Assembly: GCF_014648895.1 (NCBI RefSeq)
Contig: NZ_BMRZ01000003.1
Span: forward strand, 558,001-622,000
Origin: Streptomyces tanashiensis
GTDB taxonomy: Bacteria > Actinomycetota > Actinomycetes > Streptomycetales > Streptomycetaceae
Reading direction: 5' to 3'
DNA length: 64,000 nt
Part shown: piece after piece, positions 42,417 to 51,622 of the stretch
Layout: the number at the start of each line of letters is the position of its first letter
Position numbering within the stretch: position 1 is the first letter of the stretch
Position numbers and translations under genes: made by a program
The notes under the pieces: generated by a model
Seen by the model: only the letters and a program-made list of their open reading frames with translations
What the model was told of the DNA's origin: nothing
Databases searched by the model: none

Positions 42417-44142
42417 TCGGCAGCCGCCGGTCCTTGCCGAAGCCCTTCGCCGAGATCTTGGTGCCCGGCGGGTACTGGCGCCGCTTGTACTCCGCCGTGT
42501 CCACCATCCGCAGCGTCCGCGTCACCAGCTCCTCGTCGAACCCGGCCGCCACGATGGCGTCCCGGCCCCGGTCCCGGTCCACGTACAGCGCGAGGACCGC
42601 GTCCAGCACGTCGTAGTCCGGCAGCGAGTCCGTGTCGACCTGGCCGGGGCGCAGCTCGGCGCTGGGCGGCTTGGTGATCGAGCTCTCCGGGATCGGCGGG
42701 GTCTGGCCGCGCTCCTCGGCCGCCCGGTTCCGCCAGCGGGCGAGCCGGAAGACGTCCGACTTGTAGACGTCCTTGATGGGCCCGAACGCGCCGACGGAGT
42801 CGCCGTACAGCGTCGAGTAGCCCACCGCCAGCTCCGACTTGTTGCCGGGCGCGAGGACGAGGTGCCCCTCCTGGTTGGAGAGCGCCATCAGCGTCGTGCC
42901 GCGCAGCCGCGACTGGAGGTTCTCCTCGGCGAGACCGGTGAGCCCGAGCGCGCCCATGTACGCGTCGAACATCGGCTCGATCGACACGGTGCGGAAGTGC
43001 AGCCCCGTCCGGCGGGCCAGCTCGGACGCGTCGCCGCGCGAGTGGTCGGAGGAGTACTTCGAGGGCATCGACACGCCGTACACGTGGTCCGCGCCGAGCG
43101 CGTCGCAGGCGATCGACGCGACGAGCGCCGAGTCGATGCCGCCGGACAGGCCGATCAGGACCGAGCGGAAACCGTTCTTCGCGACGTACGCCCGCAGCCC
43201 GATCACCAGCGCCGAGTACACCTCCTCGTCGTCGTCGAGCCGGTGCGCGTAACCGCCCGTCAGCTCCGGCTCGTACGCGGGCAGCGGCTCCTCCGACAGC
43301 ACCACCCGGTCGATCCGCAGCCCGTCGTCGACCAGGCCCTCGGGCGCGTCCGCCTCGGCCGCCGGCAGCTCCAGATCCAGGATCACGCTGCCCTCCACGA
43401 ACTGCGGGGCGCGCGCGATCACTTCGCCGGCCGCGTCCACGACGATCGAGTCGCCGTCGAAGACCAGCTCGTCCTGACCGCCCGTCATCGCCAGGTACGC
43501 GGTGACGCACCCGGCCTCCTGCGCCCGCTTGCGGACCAGTTCGAGCCGGGTGTCGTCCTTGTTCCGCTCGTACGGCGAGGCGTTGACCGACAGCAGCAGC
43601 CCCGCACGGGCACTGCGCGCCGCGGGAACCCGGCCGCCGTCCTGCCAGAGGTCCTCGCAGATCGCCAGGGCCACGTCGACGCCGTGGACGCGGACCACCG
43701 GCAGGGTGTCGCCCTGCACGAAGTAGCGGTACTCGTCGAAGACGCCGTAGTTCGGCAGGTGGTGCTTGGCGAAGCGCAGCACCACCTCGCCGCGGTACAG
43801 CACGGCAGCCGCGTTCTCCGGGGACCCGGCGGGGCGGCCGAGCCTCGGCACGGCCCGCTCGGAGCGGTCGAGGTAGCCGACGACGACCGGCAGCTCCCCG
43901 AACCCCTCGTCCGCGAGACGCCGGGCGAGCCCGCGCAGGGCCGTCCGGGACGCCTCCACGAAGGAGGAGCGCAGCGCGAGGTCCTCGACGGGATATCCGG
44001 TCAGCGCCATCTCGGGGAACGCGACGAGATGCGCGCCCTGCCCGGCGGCGTGCCGGGTCCAGTGCACGATCGCCTCGGCGTTCCCGGCGATGTCTCCGAC
44101 GGTCGAGTCGATCTGATTCAGGGCGAGGCGTAGTTGAGGCAC
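42382..44142 (-). CDS. nadE: Glutamine-dependent NAD+ synthase
   Basis: The 586-residue protein has an N-terminal nitrilase-like amidase domain with the Glu-Lys-Cys triad (VAFPEMALTGYP; AKHHLPNYGVFDE; LAICEDLWQDGG). The C-terminal NAD synthase domain has the P-loop LSGGIDSALVASI and the KSELAVGYSTLYGD segment. It makes NAD from deamido-NAD, ATP and glutamine, the last step in NAD synthesis. The start is GTG 44142. Confidence 0.96.
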   Translation of the reverse strand: MPQLRLALNQIDSTVGDIAGNAEAIVHWTRHAAGQGAHLVAFPEMALTGYPVEDLALRSSFVEASRTALRGLARRLADEGFGELPVVVGYLDRSERAVPRLGRPAGSPENAAAVLYRGEVVLRFAKHHLPNYGVFDEYRYFVQGDTLPVVRVHGVDVALAICEDLWQDGGRVPAARSARAGLLLSVNASPYERNKDDTRLELVRKRAQEAGCVTAYLAMTGGQDELVFDGDSIVVDAAGEVIARAPQFVEGSVILDLELPAAEADAPEGLVDDGLRIDRVVLSEEPLPAYEPELTGGYAHRLDDDEEVYSALVIGLRAYVAKNGFRSVLIGLSGGIDSALVASIACDALGADHVYGVSMPSKYSSDHSRGDASELARRTGLHFRTVSIEPMFDAYMGALGLTGLAEENLQSRLRGTTLMALSNQEGHLVLAPGNKSELAVGYSTLYGDSVGAFGPIKDVYKSDVFRLARWRNRAAEERGQTPPIPESSITKPPSAELRPGQVDTDSLPDYDVLDAVLALYVDRDRGRDAIVAAGFDEELVTRTLRMVDTAEYKRRQYPPGTKISAKGFGKDRRLPITNRWRESTSG

Positions 44143-44372
44143 CCGCCCAGTGTAATCGTCAGACCGACGCTATGTCCTGGGATCCGCCGCGCCATGTCGC
44201 ACGGCGAGGGAGACGCCCCCCGTGCCGCCGGCCTGCGAGGCGGCCCCGCCCGCCGATCACGGCCCCATGGCGACCACTGACGGACCGGCAGAGCCGGCAC
44301 GGCCGTGGAGGGTTGCGGCGGACGCGGGTGCCCGCCGGGAACCTTCGGCCGCGCCCTGACGTTCGAGCCGGT

Positions 44373-45044
44373 ATGTCCAGGAGTGTCACGCGTACGGCCG
44401 CCGTCCTGCTGGCCCTCGGCGCGCTCGCGTACACCGCCTGGGTCCTCGAAGTCCTCGTCCGGACCGGGCTCGACCCCGTCCGGACGTACGTCTCCGAACT
44501 GGCCGCCGCCGACCAGCCCCTCGGCGGCCTCTTCCGCGCCACGGACCTCACGGCCGGCCTCCTGGTCCTCGCGGGCGCCCTGACGGTCCTCGCGGGCACC
44601 CGGGACCGCCGCCCCCCGCTCCTCACCGGCTGGATCGCCCTCGCCGTCTTCGGAGCCGCCACCGCCGTCGACTCGCGGCTGCCGCTGAGCTGCGCGCCGA
44701 CCGCCGACCCCGAGTGCGCGGCCCGCGAGACCGCCGGCCTCGTCCCCGCCACCCATACGGCCCACGCCGTCAGCTCCAGCCTCGCGACGGCCGGCGCGCT
44801 CGTCGCCCTCGTCGCCCTGACCGCGGCCGCCCGCCGGTACGGACAGTGGCCGCCCCTGGCCCGTACCGGCCCGGTCCTCGTCGTCCTGGAGCTCGCCGCC
44901 ACCGCATGGACCCTCGCCGCCGTCGCCGCCTTCGAGGCCGGGAAGGGCATCTGGTCCCTCGGCGCGGGCCAGCGGCTCCAGGTCCTCCTGGTGGCCGTGT
45001 GGCTCGCCGTCCTGGCCCTCTCCCTCCTCCGGGAGGAACGGTGA
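44373..45044 (+). CDS. DUF998 membrane protein
   Basis: The 223-residue protein has about six helices (VLLALGALAYTAWVLEVLV, TAGLLVLAGALTVLAG, GWIALAVFGAATAVDSRL). The DPVRTYVSELAAADQP segment near residue 35 is the DUF998 signature. The function is unknown. The ATG at 44373 has only a weak site. Its TGA overlaps the GTG of the hydrolase gene, so translation is coupled. Confidence 0.85.
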   Translation: MSRSVTRTAAVLLALGALAYTAWVLEVLVRTGLDPVRTYVSELAAADQPLGGLFRATDLTAGLLVLAGALTVLAGTRDRRPPLLTGWIALAVFGAATAVDSRLPLSCAPTADPECAARETAGLVPATHTAHAVSSSLATAGALVALVALTAAARRYGQWPPLARTGPVLVVLELAATAWTLAAVAAFEAGKGIWSLGAGQRLQVLLVAVWLAVLALSLLREER

Positions 45045-45859
45045 CGGCCTTCGTACGGATCGGGGGAGTGGCCCACCACGTGACCGTCGACGGCACCGGT
45101 CCCGTCTGCGTCCTGAGCGCCGGCCTCGGCCTGAGCTGGTTCGACTGGGACCCGGTCGTCCCGTACCTCGCCCCGCACCGCACGGTCGTCCGCTTCGACC
45201 GCCCCGGCCACGGCCTGTCCGCCCCGGCCGCCGGGCCGCCGACGGCGGCGGGCGAGGCCGGCCGGATCGCGGCCGTCCTCGACGCGCTCGGACACCGCGA
45301 GCCCGTCACCGTCGTCGGGCACTCGATCGCCGGGTTCCACGCGGAGGCCTTCGCCCGGCTCCACCCCGGCCGGACCGCCGCCCTCGTCCTCGTCGACTCC
45401 TCCGTGGAGGAGCACCCCCGCCCGCCCCGCACGACCGCCGGGACCACGGGGGCCCGGGCCCTCGCCGCCGTCCTGTGCGCCGCGGGGATCCCCGCCGCCC
45501 TCGGCCCCGCGTTCCGCAGGCTCGCCGTCCGCCGGGACCCGGCGCCCGCCGGCCTGGTCCGCCGCGTCTACGGCACCTCGCGCGTCCTGCGCGGCACCCT
45601 CCTGGAGAACGCCCGGTACGGAGCCGTCGCCGCCGAACTCCTCGCCCTGCGCGAGCGGCACCCCCTCCCGCCGGACCTCCCCGTCACCGTCCTCGCCGCC
45701 CCCGACGGCTCCGCCCGCTGGGAACGGCGCCAGCGGGCGCTGGCCCGGCGGCTCGGCGCCCGCTACGAGACGGCCGCGGCCTCGGGGCACCTGGTCATGC
45801 TCGACCGCCCGGACGCGGTGGCCCGGGCGGTCCTGGAAGCGGGGGCAGGTCCCGCGTGA
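45041..45859 (+). CDS. Alpha/beta-hydrolase
   Basis: The 272-residue protein has the nucleophile elbow VVGHSIAGFH (G-H-S-x-A-G), RFDRPGHGLSAPAAG, and a C-terminal His in ASGHLVMLDRP. The acid residue is probably in the DLPVTVLAAPDGSARWER region. The substrate is unknown. It forms a coupled pair with the DUF998 gene. Confidence 0.88.
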   Translation: MTAFVRIGGVAHHVTVDGTGPVCVLSAGLGLSWFDWDPVVPYLAPHRTVVRFDRPGHGLSAPAAGPPTAAGEAGRIAAVLDALGHREPVTVVGHSIAGFHAEAFARLHPGRTAALVLVDSSVEEHPRPPRTTAGTTGARALAAVLCAAGIPAALGPAFRRLAVRRDPAPAGLVRRVYGTSRVLRGTLLENARYGAVAAELLALRERHPLPPDLPVTVLAAPDGSARWERRQRALARRLGARYETAAASGHLVMLDRPDAVARAVLEAGAGPA

Positions 45860-45862
45860 CGG

Positions 45863-46282
45863 TCAGCCGGCGGCGTAGACGCTCGCGCAGAACGCCTTGA
45901 TCTGCTCGTCCGACAGGTGCTGGGCCAGATCTGCCTCGCTGATCATGCCCACCAGCTTCTTGCCCTCGATGACGGGGAGCCGCCGGATCTGGTGGCTCTG
46001 CATCTCCTCGAGGACGGCGCCCACGTCCGCGCCCGACTCGACCCAGCGCGGAGTGCCCTTCGCCATCTCCCCGCAGGTGACCTTCGCCGGGTCGTGGCCC
46101 ATGGCCACACAGCCGACCACGATGTCGCGGTCCGTGAGGATGCCGCAGAGCCGTTCGTTCTCGTCGGCGATGGGCAGCGCGCCCACGTTCAGGTTGCGCA
46201 TCAGCTGAGCGGCGCGGTCGAGCGTCTCGTGTGCCGGGATCCACTGGGCCCCGGGATGCATGATGTCCTTCGCCGTGGTCAT
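45863..46282 (-). CDS. CBS-pair domain protein
   Basis: The 139-residue protein has two CBS motifs, first AKDIMHPGAQWIPAHETLDR ... NVGALPIADENERLCGILTDRDI and then VLEEMQSHQIRRLPVIEGKK ... MISEADLAQHL. It is a stand-alone CBS pair, likely an adenine-nucleotide sensor, a kind often induced under stress in mycobacteria. It is convergent with the hydrolase gene. Confidence 0.92.
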   Translation of the reverse strand: MTTAKDIMHPGAQWIPAHETLDRAAQLMRNLNVGALPIADENERLCGILTDRDIVVGCVAMGHDPAKVTCGEMAKGTPRWVESGADVGAVLEEMQSHQIRRLPVIEGKKLVGMISEADLAQHLSDEQIKAFCASVYAAG

Positions 46283-46404
46283 GGGGTGCGTACCTTTCGT
46301 CGAACGTCGTCGTACGAACTCCCCGAGCCCACCCATTGTCGGCGGACGGCTCGGCCCCCGCGACCGCAGCGGGTCACGGGGGCCGTGGGCCTCGTCCGGC
46401 GGGG

Positions 46405-47034
46405 TCAGGCCCCGCGCTTCCGCAGCATGTCCGCCATCAGCGCCATCTCGGACGTCTGCGCGTCGACCATGCCCTGCGCGAGGTTCCGCTCGATGTCCAC
46501 GCCGCACTTCTGGACACAGCCCTCGGCCATGTGGACCCCGCCCCTGTGGTGCTCGGTCATGAGCTTCAGGTAGAGGACCTCGGCCTTCCGGCCACTGGCC
46601 CTGCGCAGCTCGTCCAGCTGCGCGTCGGTCGCCATGCCCGGCATCAGGGCCCCGTCCAGCGCGTCCGCGTCGGCCGAGACGCCCATGCCCATCCAGGTCA
46701 TCGGCTCGACACCGGACTCGTTCTTCGGCAGCCCCCACAGGTCGAGCCAGCCGAGCATCATGCCCCGCTGGTTGGCCTGCGTGTTGGCGATGTCGTACGC
46801 GAGCCGCCGGACCTCCTCGTCCTTCGTCCGGTCCCGGACGATGAACGACATCTCGACGGCCTGCTGGTGGTGGACCGACATGTCCCGGGCGAAGCCGGCG
46901 TCCGCGGACGAGGAGACCGGGGTGGCCGGGGCCTCGTCACGGTCGGCGGAGGCGACGGTGACCGCGCCCCCGGCGAACAGCAGCGCGAGGGCGACGGCGG
47001 TGACCGCCGCCCCCTGCGTACGGTTGAGCCTCAC
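46405..47034 (-). CDS. DUF305 secreted protein
   Basis: The protein of 209 residues has a signal-anchor (AAVTAVALALLFAGGAVTVA) and two His-rich repeats: MSVHHQQAVEMSFIVRD and MTEHHRGGVHMAEGCVQK. The H-H pairs are typical DUF305 metal-binding (probably copper) sites. It is coupled to the DUF3105 gene by a GTGA overlap. A copper-handling role is plausible but unproven. Confidence 0.88.
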   Translation of the reverse strand: MRLNRTQGAAVTAVALALLFAGGAVTVASADRDEAPATPVSSSADAGFARDMSVHHQQAVEMSFIVRDRTKDEEVRRLAYDIANTQANQRGMMLGWLDLWGLPKNESGVEPMTWMGMGVSADADALDGALMPGMATDAQLDELRRASGRKAEVLYLKLMTEHHRGGVHMAEGCVQKCGVDIERNLAQGMVDAQTSEMALMADMLRKRGA

Positions 47035-47708
47035 TGGCCCATCCCCGTACCGCCCTGACCGTCCGCGCCGATCCCGCCCGTGCAGGCCGCGCCCGGCTCC
47101 GGGGTCTGCGGGCCCTGCACGTACTTCGTGAAGAAGGCGTCGACGCGCGGGTCGTCCGCGCCGTCAACGGTCACCTGCTTGCCCCAGGCGGACAGCATGA
47201 TCGCCCCGGTCTGGTCGTCCACCGGGCTCATCAGCGAGTACTTGGTCTTGCCGACCTTGTCGGCCAGCTTCTTCACATCGGCCTGCGAGGCCTTCTTGTT
47301 GTACGTCACCCAGACGGCCCCGTGCTCCAGCGAGTGCACGGCGTTCACGTCGGCGATCTTCTTGTCGTAGACCACGCCGTCGCAGTTCATCCAGACCGGG
47401 TTGTGGTCACCGCCGACCGGCGGCTTCATGTCGTACTTCACGGCCGTCTCGACGTGGTTGCGGCCGAGCTTCTTCGCGTCCCAGGACTTCTCGGCCGCGA
47501 TGGGGGCCTTGGCGGCGGCGTCCTTCTTGTCCTGCTCGTCGGACTTCTTCATCAGCACGAAGGTGCCGAAGCCGACGAGGCCCAGCACGACGACGGACGA
47601 GACGCCGATGGTGATCAGGCGGTTGCGGCGCTCACGGGCCTGCTCGGCGCGGCGCATCTCCTCTATTCGGGCGCGGCGGTCGGCGGTGGCGGAGCGGTTG
47701 GCGGCCAT
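47031..47708 (-). CDS. DUF3105 membrane-anchored protein
   Basis: The protein of 225 residues has a basic N-terminus (ADRRARIEEMRRAEQARERR), one transmembrane helix (LITIGVSSVVVLGLVGFGTF) and an outer domain with NHVETAVKYDMKPPVGGDHN, VWMNCDGVVYD and HSLEHGAVWVTY. DUF3105 proteins are common next to DUF305 genes, but the function is unknown. The ATG at 47708 is chosen as the frame start with good coding. Confidence 0.9.
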   Translation of the reverse strand: MAANRSATADRRARIEEMRRAEQARERRNRLITIGVSSVVVLGLVGFGTFVLMKKSDEQDKKDAAAKAPIAAEKSWDAKKLGRNHVETAVKYDMKPPVGGDHNPVWMNCDGVVYDKKIADVNAVHSLEHGAVWVTYNKKASQADVKKLADKVGKTKYSLMSPVDDQTGAIMLSAWGKQVTVDGADDPRVDAFFTKYVQGPQTPEPGAACTGGIGADGQGGTGMGQ

Positions 47709-47799
47709 GGTGATGTCGTCCTTCTTCAGGAGTGGGGTGGAGTTCGGGGGTGGACGTGCGGGGGCGGGGCCCGCCTCGGGGGCGGGGCGCCCGTCGCCG

Positions 47800-48216
47800 T
47801 CACGTCCGGAGAACTTGAAGGACGTGCAGGTCCGGCGCGCGCGGCCGGGCGTCCGAGCGGCGCGCCGGCCCGTCACCGGAGGGCGGGGCGAGGCGCGGCG
47901 CCCCGCCCGCCGCGTGGAGCGGGGGGTCGAGCGGGGGCGCGCTGAGCACCGCGGGGGAGAGCGAGGGGAAGAGGGAACAGCCGCCGCGGTCGTACGGGCA
48001 GACGTACTCGCCGGTGACGGCCGCGGCCTCGGCGGTGACGCCGGCCGTCCCGCCGGCGACGCCCGTGGCCCGCGGACCCTCCTCGTGATGGGCCCGTTCC
48101 CCGTCCGGCCCCGTCCCCAGACAGAGGAAGAGCGCGGCGAGGAGCGTCGCCACGGCACTCGCCAGTGCCATGGGACGCGCGTGTCGGGACAGGCGTACGA
48201 GCCGTGGGGCCCCCAT
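47800..48216 (-). CDS. Conserved Streptomyces secreted hypothetical protein
   Basis: The protein of 138 residues has one N-terminal hydrophobic segment (MALASAVATLLAALFLCL) and a conserved outer motif EYVCPYDRGGCSLFPSLSPA. The C-terminus is basic, ending RAPDLHVLQVLRT. Similar proteins precede DUF3105/DUF305 genes in other Streptomyces, so it likely belongs to that unit. The function is unknown. The gap from here to the DUF3105 gene is 91 bases. Confidence 0.72.
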   Translation of the reverse strand: MGAPRLVRLSRHARPMALASAVATLLAALFLCLGTGPDGERAHHEEGPRATGVAGGTAGVTAEAAAVTGEYVCPYDRGGCSLFPSLSPAVLSAPPLDPPLHAAGGAPRLAPPSGDGPARRSDARPRAPDLHVLQVLRT

Positions 48217-48475
48217 GGGCGCAGATCGTAGTGGGCGAAAGGCCCCTGTGGGCCGAACGGGGTACCACTCGGTACCGGCGAACGGGCGTCGGACGGGCGG
48301 ACAGAGCCCCTCCCGGCACCCGGATCCGGCCGTTTCCCCGTTACCTGAGTCACACCCGAGCAGGCAGTATGGGTGTGCAACGTGCGCGAAACCATGTGGT
48401 GGGATGCTCAGGTGCCCCCCGATGTACCGGAGGCGGTGGGAGCAGGCGGCCTGACCAGCGAGGATGGGTGTGGAA

Positions 48476-49837
48476 ATGGACAAGCAGCAGGAATTTGTGC
48501 TCCGTACGCTCGAGGAGCGCGACATCCGCTTCGTACGTCTGTGGTTCACCGACGTGCTCGGCTTCCTGAAGTCGGTGGCGGTGGCGCCCGCCGAGCTCGA
48601 GCAGGCCTTCGACGAGGGCATCGGCTTCGACGGCTCCGCGATCGAGGGCTTCGCCCGCGTATACGAATCGGACATGATCGCCAAGCCGGACCCGGGCACC
48701 TTCCAGATCCTGCCGTGGCGCGCCGAGGCCCCGGGCACGGCCCGGATGTTCTGCGACATCCTCATGCCGGACGGCTCGCCGTCCTTCGCGGACCCGCGCT
48801 ACGTCCTCAAGCGGGCCCTGGCCAAGACCTCCGACCTCGGCTTCACCTTCTACACCCACCCCGAGATCGAGTTCTTCCTCCTGAAGGACAAGCCGCTCGA
48901 CGGCACCCGGCCCACCCCGGCCGACAACTCGGGCTACTTCGACCACACCCCGCAGAACGTCGGCATGGACTTCCGCCGCCAGGCCATCACCATGCTCGAA
49001 TCGATGGGCATCTCGGTGGAGTTCTCCCACCACGAGGGCGCGCCCGGCCAGCAGGAGATCGACCTCCGCTACGCCGACGCCCTGTCCACGGCGGACAACA
49101 TCATGACCTTCCGCCTGGTCATGAAGCAGGTGGCCCTGGAGCAGGGCGTCCAGGCGACGTTCATGCCCAAGCCGTTCTCGGACTACCCGGGCTCCGGCAT
49201 GCACACCCACCTGTCCCTCTTCGAGGGCGACCGGAACGCCTTCTACGAGTCGGGCGCCGAGTACCAGCTGTCGAAGGTGGGCCGCTCCTTCATCGCCGGC
49301 CTCCTGCGGCACGCGGGCGAGACCTCCGCCGTCACCAACCAGTGGGTCAACTCCTACAAGCGCATCTGGGGCGGCTCCTCCCGCACGGCCGGCTCGGGCG
49401 GCGAGGCCCCCTCGTACATCTGCTGGGGCCACAACAACCGCTCCGCCCTCATCCGCGTCCCCATGTACAAGCCGGGCAAGACGGGCTCGTCCCGCGTCGA
49501 GGTCCGCTCCATCGACTCCGGCGCCAACCCGTACCTGACGTACGCGGTCCTCCTCGCCGCGGGCCTCAAGGGCATCGAGGAGGGGTACGAACTCCCGGCC
49601 GGCGCCGACGACGACGTCTGGGCCCTCTCCGACTCGGAGCGCCGCGCGATGGGCATCGAGCCGCTCCCGCAGAACCTGGGCGAGGCGATCGCCCTGATGG
49701 AGAAGAGCGAACTGGTCGCGGAGACGCTCGGCGAGCACGTCTTCGACTTCTTCCTCCGCAACAAGAAGCAGGAGTGGGAGGAGTACCGCTCCGAGGTCAC
49801 CGCCTTCGAGCTCCGCAAGAACCTGCCGGTGCTGTAA
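48476..49837 (+). CDS. glnA2: Glutamine-synthetase-like enzyme, GlnA2 type
   Basis: The 453-residue protein has the GS catalytic set: FDGSAIEGFARV, FYTHPEIEFFLLKD, HHEGAPGQQEIDLRY (metal ligands), MPKPFSDYPGSGMHTHLSL, NRSALIRVPMYK and RVEVRSIDSGANPYL. The C-terminal loop where the primary GlnA has the adenylylated NLYDLP-type tyrosine reads GYELPAGADDDVWALSD instead, so GlnE is not expected to modify it. It matches the S. coelicolor GlnA2 class, reported to attach glutamate to polyamines (gamma-glutamylpolyamine synthetase). ATG 48476 is used; GTG 48470 or ATG 48464 are possible. Confidence 0.88.
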   Translation: MDKQQEFVLRTLEERDIRFVRLWFTDVLGFLKSVAVAPAELEQAFDEGIGFDGSAIEGFARVYESDMIAKPDPGTFQILPWRAEAPGTARMFCDILMPDGSPSFADPRYVLKRALAKTSDLGFTFYTHPEIEFFLLKDKPLDGTRPTPADNSGYFDHTPQNVGMDFRRQAITMLESMGISVEFSHHEGAPGQQEIDLRYADALSTADNIMTFRLVMKQVALEQGVQATFMPKPFSDYPGSGMHTHLSLFEGDRNAFYESGAEYQLSKVGRSFIAGLLRHAGETSAVTNQWVNSYKRIWGGSSRTAGSGGEAPSYICWGHNNRSALIRVPMYKPGKTGSSRVEVRSIDSGANPYLTYAVLLAAGLKGIEEGYELPAGADDDVWALSDSERRAMGIEPLPQNLGEAIALMEKSELVAETLGEHVFDFFLRNKKQEWEEYRSEVTAFELRKNLPVL

Positions 49838-49842
49838 GGGAC

Positions 49843-50289
49843 GTGGACGCTCCCCGACGCGCCCGGCGCCCCGGCGGCACGGAACTCGCGCCCACGCGCG
49901 CCAACCGGGTGGCCAACACGGTGCCCGGTCTCGCGCCCGGTCTCGGCCTTCTGGTGTACGCGGCGGAGGCCGGGACCCCCGGGGAGCGGGCGGCGGCGGT
50001 GGCCGCCGTCCTGGTGTGCGGGGTCCTCGCCGTGCGGGGGTATCGCGCGGGGGTCCGGTGCGAGGCCGAGCGGCTCGTGGTGCGCGGCTACGTGTGGACG
50101 CGGGTGATACCGCGGGCGGCCGTCACCGGCGTCACGGGTCTTCCTGCCGTCCGCTGGACCTCGGCCGGGGGGCGGCGGCGGTGGACGCCGGTCACCGCCT
50201 TCGCGACGGTCTCGGGGGAGACCGGCGGGGCGCGGTCGCGCAAGCGGCACAACGCGGCGAGGCTGCGGCGCTGGGCGGCCCGGGGCTAA
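49843..50289 (+). CDS. PH-domain-like membrane protein
   Basis: The protein of about 148 residues has a hydrophobic pair (LGLLVYAAEAG, AAVAAVLVCGVLAVRGY) and then a PH-type beta segment (RCEAERLVVRGYVWTRVIPR, VTGLPAVRWTSAGGRRRWTP). The C-terminus is basic (SRKRHNAARLRRWAARG). It resembles the small actinobacterial bacterial-PH proteins. The GTG at 49843 follows the glnA2 stop by 5 bases. The function is unknown. Confidence 0.7.
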   Translation: MDAPRRARRPGGTELAPTRANRVANTVPGLAPGLGLLVYAAEAGTPGERAAAVAAVLVCGVLAVRGYRAGVRCEAERLVVRGYVWTRVIPRAAVTGVTGLPAVRWTSAGGRRRWTPVTAFATVSGETGGARSRKRHNAARLRRWAARG

Positions 50290-50330
50290 ACCCGTTGCCC
50301 CTGGTGAGGGAGGCACCCCAGACTGCCCCG

Positions 50331-50819
50331 GTGAAGATCGATTCCGTCGCCACCGCGCGGCTCGTGTTGCATCCGTTGAGCAGGGAAGAGGCCGAGCGCA
50401 TCGTCGCCCGGGAATCCGGGCCGGAGGACCTCTGGGGGGAGGGATACCCCGGGGACGGGGACGTCCGGGCGAACACCGGGTTCCTGCGGGGGCTCGCCGA
50501 GCGGGGGGACCCGGGGGCGTTCCGGCTCTACGAGATACGGCTCGACGGGGTCGCCGTCGGCGGCATCGGGTTCCACGGGCCGCCGGACGAGATCGGCGTC
50601 GCGACCGTCGGCTACGGCCTCGTGCCCGCGGTCCGGGGCAAGGGGTACGCCTCCGAGGCGCTGCGGGCGCTGCTGGAGACGGCCCGGGTGGCCGGCGCCG
50701 CCGGGGTGAAGGGCGACGCGGACCTGGACAACCCGGCCTCGCACCGGGTGATGGAGGCCGCCGGGATGCGGTGCGTCGCGGAGGACGACCAGCTCCGCCA
50801 CTTCTACCTGGGTTTCTAG
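50331..50819 (+). CDS. GNAT-family N-acetyltransferase
   Basis: The protein of 162 residues has the GNAT fold pattern: TARLVLHPLSREEAERI, YEIRLDGVAVGGIGFHGPP, IGVATVGYGLVPAVRGKGYA (the acetyl-CoA pyrophosphate loop VPAVRGKGYASEAL), and NPASHRVMEAAGMRCV. The substrate is unknown. The GTG at 50331 has a poor ribosome site; GTG 50304 is possible. Its 3' end is the first unit of a tandem repeat. Confidence 0.85.
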   Translation: MKIDSVATARLVLHPLSREEAERIVARESGPEDLWGEGYPGDGDVRANTGFLRGLAERGDPGAFRLYEIRLDGVAVGGIGFHGPPDEIGVATVGYGLVPAVRGKGYASEALRALLETARVAGAAGVKGDADLDNPASHRVMEAAGMRCVAEDDQLRHFYLGF

Positions 50820-50912
50820 CGTCCGTACGGCTCGGGTCGCGTTCTCCCTGGGTTTCCAGCGTCCGTACGGCTCGGGCTTCTCCCCGGGTCTCTCGCGCCC
50901 GTACGGCTCCGG
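50807..50912 (+). repeat. Three tandem units derived from the 3' end of the GNAT gene
   Basis: The 30-bp unit CCTGGGTTTCTAGCGTCCGT plus ACGGCTCGGG (50807-50836) includes the GNAT stop TAG. It is repeated at 50847-50876 (29 of 30 identical; TAG becomes CAG) and in diverged form at 50883-50912. Each unit contains the palindrome CCGTACGG. Confidence 0.85.
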
Positions 50913-50932
50913 CCGCGCTAGCGTCGGGCCTC

Positions 50933-51622
50933 ATGCAGGAATCCGAGCCCCGTGTCTGGTACGCCGCCTACGGCTCCAACACGCACGTCGAGCGCCTGCG
51001 GTACTACCTCGACGGCGGCCGTCCGCCCGGGGGCGCCCGGGAGTTCCCCGGGTGCCGGGACCCGCGCCCGCCCGAGCGGTCCGTGCCGGTCGTGCTGCCC
51101 GGACGGGTGTACTTCGCGGCCGAGTCGACCGTGTGGGGCGGCGGCCTCGCCTTCTACGACCCGGCCGCGGACGGCACCGCGTGGGGCGTCGCGCACCTGC
51201 TGACGGCCGGGCAGTTCTCGGACATCGCCGCCCAGGAGATGTACCGCGCGCCGGGCTCCGACCTCGATCTGACCGAGGTCCTCGCCACCGGGCGCCGCGT
51301 GCTCGGGGACGGCCGGTACGAGACCCTCGTCCGCCCCGGGTTCCTCGACGGGCTCCCGGTGGTGACGTTCACCGCCCCCTGGCCGATGCCCGGCGACGAC
51401 GGACTGCGGGCGCCCTCCGCCGCCTACCTGCGGCACCTGGCGGCCGGTCTCGGCCGGACGGGGGCCTGGCCGCACGCCGACGTCGCCGCCTACCTCGCGG
51501 CCTGCCCCGGCGCCGCCGGGCACTGGACGGCCCGGGCCGTGGCCCGGCTCAGCGCTCCGACAGCTCCGACGGGGCCTCCTGCACCACCCAGCCGTTGCCG
51601 TCCGGGTCCTCGAAGGTCATGA
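50933..51622 (+). CDS. Gamma-glutamylcyclotransferase-like protein
   Basis: The protein of 229 residues starts with WYAAYGSNTHVERLRYYLDG, the YGSN nucleotide-like loop of the gamma-glutamylcyclotransferase fold. VYFAAESTVWGGGLAFYDP, TAWGVAHLLTAGQFSDIAAQ and a C-terminal YLRHLAAGLG helix follow. The catalytic Glu of the fold is probably in the FAAES region. The TAGCGT box at 50919-50924 lies 9 bases before the ATG, so the message may be leaderless. It overlaps the convergent VOC gene by 74 bases. Confidence 0.8.
   Translation: MQESEPRVWYAAYGSNTHVERLRYYLDGGRPPGGAREFPGCRDPRPPERSVPVVLPGRVYFAAESTVWGGGLAFYDPAADGTAWGVAHLLTAGQFSDIAAQEMYRAPGSDLDLTEVLATGRRVLGDGRYETLVRPGFLDGLPVVTFTAPWPMPGDDGLRAPSAAYLRHLAAGLGRTGAWPHADVAAYLAACPGAAGHWTARAVARLSAPTAPTGPPAPPSRCRPGPRRS

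Noticed and set aside
48476..49837. Primary nitrogen-assimilation glutamine synthetase (glnA)
   Set aside because: The adenylylation motif is missing and the sequence matches the GlnA2 class of Streptomyces.
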